Assembly (NCBI RefSeq): GCF_008831045.1
Contig: NZ_WAJS01000017.1
Span: 1-61,289, forward strand
Length of the DNA: 61,289 nt
Direction: 5' to 3'
Source: Adlercreutzia muris
Lineage (GTDB): Bacteria; Actinomycetota; Coriobacteriia; Coriobacteriales; Eggerthellaceae
A program made the translations under genes and the position numbers. The notes under the pieces were generated by a model. It worked only from the letters and a program-made list of their open reading frames with translations, was not told the origin of the DNA and made no database searches. Positions 49,044 to 56,835 of this stretch are shown in pieces (position 1 is the stretch's first letter; the number at the start of each line of letters is the position of its first letter).

Positions 49044-50237
49044 ATGACTATCAAGTTCGCAAACATGGAGGCCTGCGAGCGGCTCTCCGACGCCATGCTC
49101 GCCAACGAGGCCGACCCCGAGGCCCTCGCCCTCGCCTGGGCGTCCTACGGCGAGTCCATCGCCAACGAGCTGCGCGGCGAGTTCGCGCAGTACGGCCGCG
49201 ACATCGACGCCAAGGCCATGGAGTCGCGCGGCTACCGCGTTCTGACCGCCAACGAGACGGCATGGTATGAGAAGGTCATCCAGGCCGTGAAGACCGCCAA
49301 GACCAAGCAGGCGTTCATCGAGATCATCGGCACGGGCGACCAGGACAGCCTCATGCCGCCCACCATCATCCAGGACGTCTTCTCCGACATCCAGAAGGAC
49401 TCCCCGCTGCTCGCTGCCGTGAGCGCCCAGTACGTCGGCTACGCTCAGAACTTCATCGTCAATGACGCCGCCATCCAGATGGGCGCTTGGGGCGAGATCA
49501 CCGCCGAGATCGTCAAGGAGATCAAGGGTGCCATCAAGGTCATCTCGATGAGCCAGAGCCGCTACACCGCGTTCTGCATCATCCCGCTCGACATCCTCGA
49601 CATGGGGCCGCAGTTCGTCGATGCCTTCATCCGCTCTCTCATGGCCGAGTCCATGCGCTACGGTCTCGAAGCCGCCGTGGTGAACGGCTCCGGCGTCAAC
49701 ATGCCCGTCGGCATGATGCGCAACCCCGACGGCGCGTTCGAGCAGGAGACGGGGTACCCCGAGAAGGATGCCGTCAAGCTGACCTCCTTCGCCCCTGACG
49801 AGTACGGCGTCCTGCTCTCCAAGCTGGCGAAGACGCGCACGGGCCGCGAGCGCGCCTTCGACGAGGTGTGCCTCATCACCAACATGACCGACTACCTCAC
49901 CAAGGTGATGCCGGCCACCACAGTCCAGGCGACGGTGGGCGGATACGTGTCCAACGTGTTCCCCTTCGCGACCAAGATCATCCGTTCCTCGGCGGTTCCC
50001 GAGGGCAAGGCGATCATCGGCCTGCTCGACAAGTACCGCCTCGGCATCGGCGGGTCTCGCAACGGCATCGAGTTCGACGACTCGTTCAAGTTCCTCGAAG
50101 ACTGCCGCACCTTCAAGGCGATCCAGCACGCTGGCGGCCGTGCCTACGACAACACCTGCTTCGTCGTCGTGGACATCACCGACCTCGACCCGGCCTACAT
50201 CACCGTCCGCAACGTGGACGCCGTTCCGTCGGTGTAG
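49044..50237 (+). CDS. Major capsid protein (HK97 fold)
   Basis: 397 aa. An N-terminal delta-like helical region (1-100) precedes the folded part: SLMPPTIIQDVFSDIQKDSPLL, MSQSRYTAFCIIPLDIL, and EAAVVNGSGVNMPVGMM, the usual HK97-type order. AGAAGGGAAACCAT precedes the ATG. Highly expressed in the lytic cycle; preceded by the hairpin at 48985. Confidence 0.9.
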   Translation: MTIKFANMEACERLSDAMLANEADPEALALAWASYGESIANELRGEFAQYGRDIDAKAMESRGYRVLTANETAWYEKVIQAVKTAKTKQAFIEIIGTGDQDSLMPPTIIQDVFSDIQKDSPLLAAVSAQYVGYAQNFIVNDAAIQMGAWGEITAEIVKEIKGAIKVISMSQSRYTAFCIIPLDILDMGPQFVDAFIRSLMAESMRYGLEAAVVNGSGVNMPVGMMRNPDGAFEQETGYPEKDAVKLTSFAPDEYGVLLSKLAKTRTGRERAFDEVCLITNMTDYLTKVMPATTVQATVGGYVSNVFPFATKIIRSSAVPEGKAIIGLLDKYRLGIGGSRNGIEFDDSFKFLEDCRTFKAIQHAGGRAYDNTCFVVVDITDLDPAYITVRNVDAVPSV

Positions 50238-50241
50238 CCCC

Positions 50242-50595
50242 ATGGCCGCCGACGATATCCCGGCGGTGGAATGCGCGCTTTTCCAGCAGGTGATGCGCAA
50301 GCTCAAGATCACGTGGGATGACGACGAGACCGCACACCGCGTGCGCGACGAACTCATCCCCAACGCCGAGGAGGATCTGCGGTTCCGCCTCGGCATCCCC
50401 GAGGCGGCAGAGTTCACGTTCACGACGCCCGGTGCCGAGAACATCCTGCTGGAGAACCACTGCTGGTACGCCAACTACGACGCGCTCGAAGAGTTCTACG
50501 AGGCCTACTTCGACCTCATCGAGGAGTGCCGCCGGAAGTGGGAGGTGATTCAGTATGCCCTTGAAAAGAAAGCGCAAGGCCCAGACGCTCGCTGA
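50242..50595 (+). CDS. Head-tail connector protein
   Basis: 117 aa, helical (FQQVMRKLKITWDDDETAHRVRDELIPNAEEDLRFRLGIPE, then YEAYFDLIEECRRKWEVIQYALEKK), in keeping with the gp6/gp15-type adaptors that sit under the portal. Placed directly after capsid as usual. ATG 50242 is 5 nt after the capsid stop. Confidence 0.75.
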   Translation: MAADDIPAVECALFQQVMRKLKITWDDDETAHRVRDELIPNAEEDLRFRLGIPEAAEFTFTTPGAENILLENHCWYANYDALEEFYEAYFDLIEECRRKWEVIQYALEKKAQGPDAR

Positions 50596-50938
50596 CGGCG
50601 TTGCCGACTTCTACCGCGAGTTGGAGGGCCGCAAGACGCCCTTCGGGGCCGTCGTCGCCCCCAGGGGCGTCGATGACATGGACTTCATCGCCCGGCTCCA
50701 CTTCTCGCTCGAATCCAAGCGAGAGCGCGACTTCGACTTCGCCGACCAGCGGGGCTTCACCCTCGCCCAGAAGATCAAGTGCCACCTCGTCCCCTGCATC
50801 GACAGCTCGTGCCGCGCGGTCATCGACGGCGCGCTGTACAGCGTCGCCTACATCGACGAAGACCGCCCGTTCATGTACCTCTACCTGGACGGCGGCGCGC
50901 CGCTTGGGGAGGTGGGGTGCGATGGAGCCGATTCTTGA
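50555..50938 (+). CDS. Head closure protein
   Basis: 127 aa. Basic N-terminus PLKRKRKAQTLADGVADFY, then a beta-barrel-like body (FIARLHFSLESKRERDFDF, HLVPCIDSSCRAVIDGALYSVAYIDEDRPF). Position 2 after capsid and length match head-tail joining (stopper) proteins. It overlaps both neighbours. Confidence 0.7.
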   Translation: MPLKRKRKAQTLADGVADFYRELEGRKTPFGAVVAPRGVDDMDFIARLHFSLESKRERDFDFADQRGFTLAQKIKCHLVPCIDSSCRAVIDGALYSVAYIDEDRPFMYLYLDGGAPLGEVGCDGADS

Positions 50939-51284
50939 GGCGATCTCCGAGGCGCTCGCGCGCGCCGGAGAGAAGCAGGTGTTCTACGGCATCGCGTTCG
51001 ACGCCGGCATGAAGCGCGCCGCGCCGTGGAACTACACGGTCTACTCCCGCGCCAGAATCGACCAGAGCGCGAACAAGACTGGCGTGACGCGGCTCTACAC
51101 CGTCGCCGTGACCCGAGAGGACTACCTGCCAGAAGAGGTGCTCAATCGCGTGACGGAAGAGCTTGAAGCCATTCCCGGCACCCGCATCTCGGGCGGCATC
51201 GAGTACGACTACGCGCTGAACCCGGGGACGGGCCACCCTGTGGAGCAGGCCATCATCACTATCGCGAAGGCTGAGAAGCGATGA
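50922..51284 (+). CDS. Tail completion/terminator-like protein
   Basis: 120 aa. ILEAISEALARAGEKQVFYGIAFDAGMKRAAPWNYTVYSRAR, then LYTVAVTREDYLPEEVLNRVTEELEAIPGTRI: an alpha/beta fold of the kind that closes the tail tube. Order (third after capsid, before the tail tube) supports this, although in some phages HK97 gp10-like comes first. Coupled to the next gene by a 4-nt overlap. Confidence 0.6.
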   Translation: MEPILEAISEALARAGEKQVFYGIAFDAGMKRAAPWNYTVYSRARIDQSANKTGVTRLYTVAVTREDYLPEEVLNRVTEELEAIPGTRISGGIEYDYALNPGTGHPVEQAIITIAKAEKR

Positions 51285-51685
51285 GCGGGCTCATGCTAGA
51301 CGCCGATGCCGTCAAAGCTCTTGAGGTGCGGGTGCGCAGCTTCGGCGACGGCGCGGAGGACGTCGTCAACGGCGTGCTTCACGGGGAGGCCGGCCCGATG
51401 ATCTACGGTCGTATCAACCCGCTCATCCACCCATCAGGGCGTCGCTTCAAGGGTCATCCCGCATCGGCGAGATCCTCGAAGTGGCCCGTCTACCGCACGG
51501 GCGAGAACCTGGCCGTGACCGTCGCGACTTCGGCCAGGTTCCGATACCTGTACTTCCCCAACGACGGGGGCAATACGAAAAACCACGCGGGAAACCAGCA
51601 CTTCATGTTCCGGGGCGCGCAAGCAGCCGCCCCGTCGGTCATGGAACGCTGCATCACCGCACTTACACGAGAATGGGAGCAGTAA
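51281..51685 (+). CDS. HK97 gp10-like head-tail/tail component
   Basis: 134 aa. VKALEVRVRSFGDGAEDVVNGVLHGEAGPMIYGRINPLIHPSGR resembles the gp10-like family start. The rest is basic with an aromatic patch (FRYLYFPNDGG). Start overlaps the previous stop. Lies just before the tail tube gene. Confidence 0.65.
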   Translation: MSGLMLDADAVKALEVRVRSFGDGAEDVVNGVLHGEAGPMIYGRINPLIHPSGRRFKGHPASARSSKWPVYRTGENLAVTVATSARFRYLYFPNDGGNTKNHAGNQHFMFRGAQAAAPSVMERCITALTREWEQ

Positions 51686-51687
51686 AA

Positions 51688-52284
51688 ATGGCAAAGGCAA
51701 TTACCGAGACCGTGTTCTCGGAGTACGAGGTCTACCGTCTCCATATGATCTTCCCTGCGCTTGAGGAGGCCGAGCAGACCGAGGTCGGCACCATCAAGTG
51801 CCTGGGCAGCATGGAGGAGGCCCTGGACGTCCGAAAGGTCGTCAAGAAGTGCCGTGGGGTCGATGCGAAGGTCTCCACCATCGGCGCGGGCACCGGCACC
51901 TGCAAGCTGACCCTCCATATGCCGTGGGCACTCTATGTGAAGGCCCTGGCCATGGACGCAGACGACAGCCTCATCGAGGGAGTCATCGCCTATGGCCGCA
52001 AGTCCCACCACCCTGAGTTCGTCATGACGGCCTACGTCAAGGACGAGGACGGCAATGAGAAGTACAAGGCGTGGCCCCGCTGCGTCGTGACCAACGGCCC
52101 CGCGCGCAAGGTGGAGAACGGCGCGGAGGAGGTCGCCGAGATCGAGCTCGAGCTGTCCCTGATGCCCGATGACTACGACAACTGCGTATACGAGGCGCTT
52201 GCGTCTGGCCTGTCCGACGAGACGGTGAAGACGTCGTGGCTCAAGGAGTTCACCGTCGACATGGTTCACGTGAAGGAGGCCTAG
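51688..52284 (+). CDS. Major tail protein (tail tube)
   Basis: 198 aa. AKAITETVFSEYEVYRLHMIFPAL, then KVSTIGAGTGTCKLTLHMPWALYVKALAMD and CVVTNGPARKVENGAEEVAEIELELSLMPDD, typical of the beta-sandwich tube proteins of long-tailed phages with 'phi13'-like tubes. GGGAGCAGTAAAA precedes the ATG. Placed between connector genes and the chaperone pair. Confidence 0.8.
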   Translation: MAKAITETVFSEYEVYRLHMIFPALEEAEQTEVGTIKCLGSMEEALDVRKVVKKCRGVDAKVSTIGAGTGTCKLTLHMPWALYVKALAMDADDSLIEGVIAYGRKSHHPEFVMTAYVKDEDGNEKYKAWPRCVVTNGPARKVENGAEEVAEIELELSLMPDDYDNCVYEALASGLSDETVKTSWLKEFTVDMVHVKEA

Positions 52285-52285
52285 T

Positions 52286-52579
52286 ATGACCACCGCGAAA
52301 AAGACAACCGCGCCGCGAAAGAGCGCGAAGGCAGAGCCGTCCACTGTCCCCGGCCCCGCAGAGCAGGCCTCGGGGGAGAAGGCCGACCAGGCCGACATCT
52401 CCGACCCTGCAGAGCGAGCCTCGGTCGACGCTACCGTGCTCCGCGAGTTCAACGATCTCGCCGCCGGGGTTCGCCGCAAGGTCGGCGACGTGTTCCAGTG
52501 CTCGCCCCAGCGCGCGGCGCAGATCATCGCCGCGCACAAGGCCCCGCTCATCGCCATCGGGGGTGCGGCCGATGAGTAA
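52286..52579 (+). CDS. Small tail-region protein, function unknown
   Basis: 97 aa. The first half is Lys/Ala/Pro/Ser-rich and disordered; the second half is helical (VLREFNDLAAGVRRKVGDVFQCSPQRAAQIIAAHKAPLI). It overlaps the next gene by 8 nt. Possibly a second chaperone or a tail tube accessory. Not recognised. Confidence 0.5.
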   Translation: MTTAKKTTAPRKSAKAEPSTVPGPAEQASGEKADQADISDPAERASVDATVLREFNDLAAGVRRKVGDVFQCSPQRAAQIIAAHKAPLIAIGGAADE

Positions 52580-52952
52580 GAACATGAAGGCGGCCGCGAT
52601 CAACTCTCATAGGAAGTTCGAGCTCTCCGACGGCACGACCGTGGCCCTCACCCTCAACAACGCGCTGCTCTACCAGATCCGCACCGAGCGCCGTGACTGC
52701 TACGACAAGTTCAACGACTTCATCTTCCGGGGCGGCAAGGACTACTTCCAAATGGTCGATGTCCTCTATGTCGCGTACCTGTGCGGGTACCTCGACGAGA
52801 ACGGCGGCCTCGACGGGGCCATGAGCGACGTCGATTTTATGCTCGCTCTCCCGGCCGACCCCAACACCATCGCCTTGGAGACGCAGTGGCTCACCGCCCC
52901 AAAAAAGATGAGGGATTCCGAGGCCCCTTCAGAAAGCGGACAGAGCAGCTAA
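52572..52952 (+). CDS. Tail assembly chaperone (gpG-like)
   Basis: 126 aa. NSHRKFELSDGTTVALTLNNALLYQIRTERRDCYDKFNDFIF, then VDVLYVAYLCGYLDENG, is the gpG-type chaperone of HK97-like phages, which coats the tape measure. An A AAA AAG slip site lies in frame near its 3' end (52901-52907), leading to a longer gpGT product. Confidence 0.8.
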   Translation: MSKNMKAAAINSHRKFELSDGTTVALTLNNALLYQIRTERRDCYDKFNDFIFRGGKDYFQMVDVLYVAYLCGYLDENGGLDGAMSDVDFMLALPADPNTIALETQWLTAPKKMRDSEAPSESGQSS

Positions 52953-53170
52953 CGAGGCGCATCGAGCCTCCAAAAATCAAGACACCGAAGCACGAGATCA
53001 ACGACATGGAGGACCTGTACACGTCGCTCGTGCTCATCTGCGGCGTGTCGGAAGACCTCTTCTGGCACGCCGACCTGTCGTTCCTGCTCTCCGTCGCCGA
53101 GAACAAGGCCGCCTACGGGCGGTGGCTCGACTGCGAGAGGCAGTACCTGATGGAAAGAGAGAGGAGGTGA
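52572..53170 (+). other. gpGT fusion made by programmed -1 frameshift at 52901-52907
   Basis: The zero frame reads CCA AAA AAG. A -1 slip on A AAA AAG (the dnaX-type slippery heptamer) moves ribosomes into the frame that continues as DEGFRGPFRKRTEQ to the stop at 53170, adding about 88 residues (T domain with LYTSLVLICGVSEDLFWHADL). CCC AAA A just before is also slippery. Frameshifted gpG/gpGT pairs are near universal in such phages and bridge chaperone to tail tube. Confidence 0.85.
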
Positions 53171-53173
53171 CCT

Positions 53174-56100
53174 ATGGCCAAGAAGGACGAGGCGAAGATC
53201 AAGTTCAGTGCCGACACCAAGGAGTTCAGCGCGGCGATCAAGCAGGCCGGAGACACGATGACGCAGCTCCGGGGCGAGCTGAAGCTGAACGAGGCGCAGA
53301 TGGCGAATACCGGCCAGAGCGTCGAGGCCCTGACGAAGAAGCACGACCTGCTCGTGCAGCATGACGCCGCGCTCGCCCAGAAGATCGAGGCGCTGAACGG
53401 CAAGCTCGAGAAGGCCCGCGAGATCTGGGGCGAGAACTCCCAGGAAGCGCAGCGCTACGCCAACCAGATCACCAACGCCCGCACTGCCCAGGAACGCGTT
53501 CGCGGCCAGATCGAGGCCGTGAGCGCCGCCCTTGACGATCAGCGCGAGGCCGAGCAGCGGGCCGAGAGCGCTTTGAGCAAGCTGAACGCGACCATCGACG
53601 AGCAGCAGGCCGAGGTGTCCCGTCTCGCCGACGAGTACAAGAGCGCGGTCATCCAGTACGGGCGCACGTCCGACGAGGCCGACGAGCTCGAATCCGCCCT
53701 TCGCAAGGCCAACGCCGCGCTCAACAACAGCAAAGGCGAGCTCGCCGAGGTCGAGCGCATCTGCGATGGCGTCGCGGACTCTCTCAACGATATGAGCGAT
53801 TCCGCGCTCGACGGGAAGAACTCCATCGAGGAGCTAGCCGCCGGCACCATGCTCGCCGACTTCGGCGAGGCCGCCATCGACGCCGCGACCGATGCCGTGA
53901 AGAGGCTCGTGGTTGAATCCGACACAGCCGCGAGCAGGATCAAGGCGGCTTTCGGTGGCGGCGCGGCCGAGCAGTTCGGCGAACTCGAGGACGCGCTCAA
54001 CCGCATATACGCCAGCAACTACGGCGACAGCCTTGAAGACATCGCGGATGCTGGCCGCGAGGTGGTTGCCGTGCTCGGCAACGACATCAGCACCGAGTCG
54101 TTCGAGGAGCTGACCACGCAGGCGATCATCCTGCGCGATGCCTTCGATATCGACGTCAATGAGTCCATCAAGGCCGCGAACCAACTCATGACCCAGTTCG
54201 GTTACGACGGCAAGGCGGCCTACGATATGCTCGCCGCCGGCTGCCAGGATGGCCTGAACGCCAACGGTGAGTGGTTGGATGCCGTGTCCGAGTACTCGGT
54301 CTACTACGAGCAGCTCGGGCTTTCCGCAGAGGATATGTTCAATACCATGGCCGCCGGGTCTAAGACGTTCCTCAACGGCACCGACAAGGCCGGCGACGCC
54401 ATCAAGGAGTTCTCCATCCGCGCCATCGACATGAGCGAGTCCTCCAAGGAGGGCTTCGAGCTGATGGGCTTGTCCGCCGACGAGTACGCGGCAAAGATTG
54501 CTCAGGGAGGCGACGTGGCGCGCGATGCCACCATCGAGACGGTCAACGCGCTGCTGGCCATGAAAGACCCGATTGCGCAGAACACGGCCGGGGTCGATCT
54601 GTTCGGCACAATGTGGGAGGACATGGGCCATGACGGCATGGAGGCCATGCTCGGCCTTATGGGCGCGGCCGCCGACACCGCCGGCACCATGGACGAGATC
54701 GACCAGATCCGCTACGACAACGTGGCCGACCAGGCCGAGGGTCTCAAGCGCCGGTTCGAGGACGAGATGCTCATGCCCATCGTCGAGAAGGTGCAGCCCG
54801 CCCTCATGGACTTCTTCTCGTTCGTCAGCGACAACTTCGAGTGGATCGCACCCGTCGTGACTGGCGTGGCCGTCGCCTTTGGCATCCTCGGAACCGCCAT
54901 GGCCATCTCGGGCATCATCCAGGCGGTGACGGTGGCGATGGCTGCCCTCAACATCGCCATGAGCATGAACCCAGTGGTTCTCATCGTCGCTGCCATCGCC
55001 GGCCTCGTGGCGGCGTTCGTTCTGCTGTGGAACAACTGCGAGGAGTTCCGCAATTTCTGGCTCGGTCTATGGGACGGCATCTGCCAGGCCGCATCTGCCG
55101 CCGCAGAGTGGGTCATGGCAAATGTAGTCACCCCGATCGGCGGTTTCTTCGCGTGGCTCGGCGAGACCGTCTCCGGCATCTGGGAGTCCATCTCGACTGC
55201 CGCCCAGCGGGGGTGGGACATCGTTTGCAACGTCTTTCAAGTCGGCATCATGTTCATCCAGGAGCTGCTCGGCCTCGCCGTCGAAACGTTCCTTCTTCCG
55301 TGGAGTTTCATCTGGGAGAACTTCGGCGGTGTCATCACGCAGGCGTGGGACATCATCACGTCGGTCGTCGGCGCGGGCATCGACGCCTGCTTCTCGTGGA
55401 TTGACGAGAGGCTGCGCCTCATCCAGGCCGTGTGGGATCTCTGCTGGGGTGCGGTCAGCGCCAAGGCCTCCGAGCTGTGGTCGGCCATCACGTCGGTCGT
55501 CGGCGCGGGCATCGACGCCTGCTTCTCGTGGATCGATGAGAAGGTGCGCATGATCCGGTCGGTGTGGGACATCTGCTGGGGTGCGGTCAGCGCCAAGGCC
55601 TCCGAGGCGTGGAGCGGCATCCAGGCCATCGCCGCGGCCGGCGCGGGCTTCCTCGACGATCAGTTCAGAAAGATCAAAGGTGCGGCCGATGTCGTGTGGG
55701 GCGCGATCAAGGGCGCCATCGTCGAACCCGTCCAGGGCGCGTTCGACAAGGTTCGCGGCCTCATCGACAAGATCAAGTCCGTATTCAACTTCAAGTGGAG
55801 CCTGCCGCACCTCAAGCTGCCGCACCTGAATATCACCGGCGGCTTCTCGATCAACCCGCCGTCGGTCCCCAACTTCGAGATCAAGTGGTACGCCAAGGGC
55901 GCGGTGTTCAACCGCCCGACGGTGCTCTCCGGCGTCGATGGGAAGTTCCGTGGGGTCGGCGAGGCCGGCCCTGAGGCCATCGCCCCCATCCGCGTGCTGC
56001 AGAACTACGTGGCCGATGCCGTCGCGGCATCCAAGTACGGCGAGGCCGACCGCATCTGCGCGGCCATCGACCGGCTGGCCGGCCGCCCGACCGTGCTCAA

Positions 56101-56197
56101 CATCGACGGCGACAAGTTCGCCGAGGCTACCGCCGGACCGAACGACAGGGTGCAGGGCGGCCGCCAGGAACTCAGCGAGAGGGGGCTGGCTCTGTGA
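53174..56197 (+). CDS. Tape measure protein
   Basis: 1007 aa. Extended coiled coils (about 1-215; TQLRGELKLNEAQMANTGQSVEALTKKHD, many Glu/Ala/Arg heptads), a TP901-type core with AADTAGTMDEIDQIRYDNV near 495-515, a hydrophobic segment (about 555-620) for membrane insertion, then Trp-rich repeats. A 44-residue unit (ITSVVGAGIDACFSWIDE...) is duplicated in tandem. Its length sets tail length; by the usual 1.5 angstrom per residue the tail would be about 150 nm. AGAGGAGGTGACCT precedes the ATG. Confidence 0.9.
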   Translation: MAKKDEAKIKFSADTKEFSAAIKQAGDTMTQLRGELKLNEAQMANTGQSVEALTKKHDLLVQHDAALAQKIEALNGKLEKAREIWGENSQEAQRYANQITNARTAQERVRGQIEAVSAALDDQREAEQRAESALSKLNATIDEQQAEVSRLADEYKSAVIQYGRTSDEADELESALRKANAALNNSKGELAEVERICDGVADSLNDMSDSALDGKNSIEELAAGTMLADFGEAAIDAATDAVKRLVVESDTAASRIKAAFGGGAAEQFGELEDALNRIYASNYGDSLEDIADAGREVVAVLGNDISTESFEELTTQAIILRDAFDIDVNESIKAANQLMTQFGYDGKAAYDMLAAGCQDGLNANGEWLDAVSEYSVYYEQLGLSAEDMFNTMAAGSKTFLNGTDKAGDAIKEFSIRAIDMSESSKEGFELMGLSADEYAAKIAQGGDVARDATIETVNALLAMKDPIAQNTAGVDLFGTMWEDMGHDGMEAMLGLMGAAADTAGTMDEIDQIRYDNVADQAEGLKRRFEDEMLMPIVEKVQPALMDFFSFVSDNFEWIAPVVTGVAVAFGILGTAMAISGIIQAVTVAMAALNIAMSMNPVVLIVAAIAGLVAAFVLLWNNCEEFRNFWLGLWDGICQAASAAAEWVMANVVTPIGGFFAWLGETVSGIWESISTAAQRGWDIVCNVFQVGIMFIQELLGLAVETFLLPWSFIWENFGGVITQAWDIITSVVGAGIDACFSWIDERLRLIQAVWDLCWGAVSAKASELWSAITSVVGAGIDACFSWIDEKVRMIRSVWDICWGAVSAKASEAWSGIQAIAAAGAGFLDDQFRKIKGAADVVWGAIKGAIVEPVQGAFDKVRGLIDKIKSVFNFKWSLPHLKLPHLNITGGFSINPPSVPNFEIKWYAKGAVFNRPTVLSGVDGKFRGVGEAGPEAIAPIRVLQNYVADAVAASKYGEADRICAAIDRLAGRPTVLNIDGDKFAEATAGPNDRVQGGRQELSERGLAL
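55355..55618 (+). repeat. 132-bp tandem duplication inside the tape measure gene
   Basis: Units 55355-55486 and 55487-55618 begin with the same 46 bases and share a long identical stretch near their ends, differing mainly in the middle. Each encodes 44 residues and keeps the frame. Confidence 0.8.
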
Positions 56198-56835
56198 CGT
56201 GCGACGGATTCTCCGTGAGGGGCCGGCACCTGTGCGAGGACTTCGGCCTGTGCATCGCCGACCGCTCGCTCACGGTGCCGGCCCAGAAGCGGGCCACCGT
56301 GTCCATCCCCTTCGCCCACGGCGAGATCGACTTCTCCGCGCTCAATGGCGAGGTCTACTACGAGAGCCGCGAGCTTGCCTACTCAATCGACCTGATCGCC
56401 GACACGCCGGAGGAGCTGGAGGCCCGGGTGTCGGAGGTGGCGGCGTGGCTTTCCCCGGTATGTAACGACGACATCGCCGAGGATGCCCTCCCCGGTTACC
56501 ACTGGAGGGTATCGGCCTTGGCAGTTGGCGTATCGCGCGACGAATCGGGGACGACCGCCACGGTCGAGGCGAAGTTCTCTGCCTACCCGTTCGCCCTGGC
56601 CGACGAGGAGAGCGAGGCTCGCATCAGCGTCGGCGCGAACCCGATAGTCAACCGGGGGTCGATGCGCGCCCGGCTTTTCATCGTTCCCGACGGCACGGTC
56701 ACCCTTACCGTCGGGAACCTCAAACAGACGTTCAACGGGCCGACCGCGACGAACCTCTACGTCGCCCCTGGTGACAACGAGGTGCGGGTGTCGGGCGGGT
56801 CGGCCCTCATCCGATGGAGGGAGGGAATCCTGTAA
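56194..56835 (+). CDS. Distal tail (Dit-like) protein
   Basis: 213 aa, GTG start overlapping the tape measure stop. N-terminal domain with FSVRGRHLCEDFGLCIADRSLTVPAQKRATVSIPFAHG, a beta-type fold found in Dit hubs, then a galectin-like C-terminal part (ANPIVNRGSMRARLFIVPDGTVTLTVGNLKQTF). It forms the ring that links tail tube to the tip. One nucleotide from the next gene. Confidence 0.8.
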   Translation: MTCDGFSVRGRHLCEDFGLCIADRSLTVPAQKRATVSIPFAHGEIDFSALNGEVYYESRELAYSIDLIADTPEELEARVSEVAAWLSPVCNDDIAEDALPGYHWRVSALAVGVSRDESGTTATVEAKFSAYPFALADEESEARISVGANPIVNRGSMRARLFIVPDGTVTLTVGNLKQTFNGPTATNLYVAPGDNEVRVSGGSALIRWREGIL

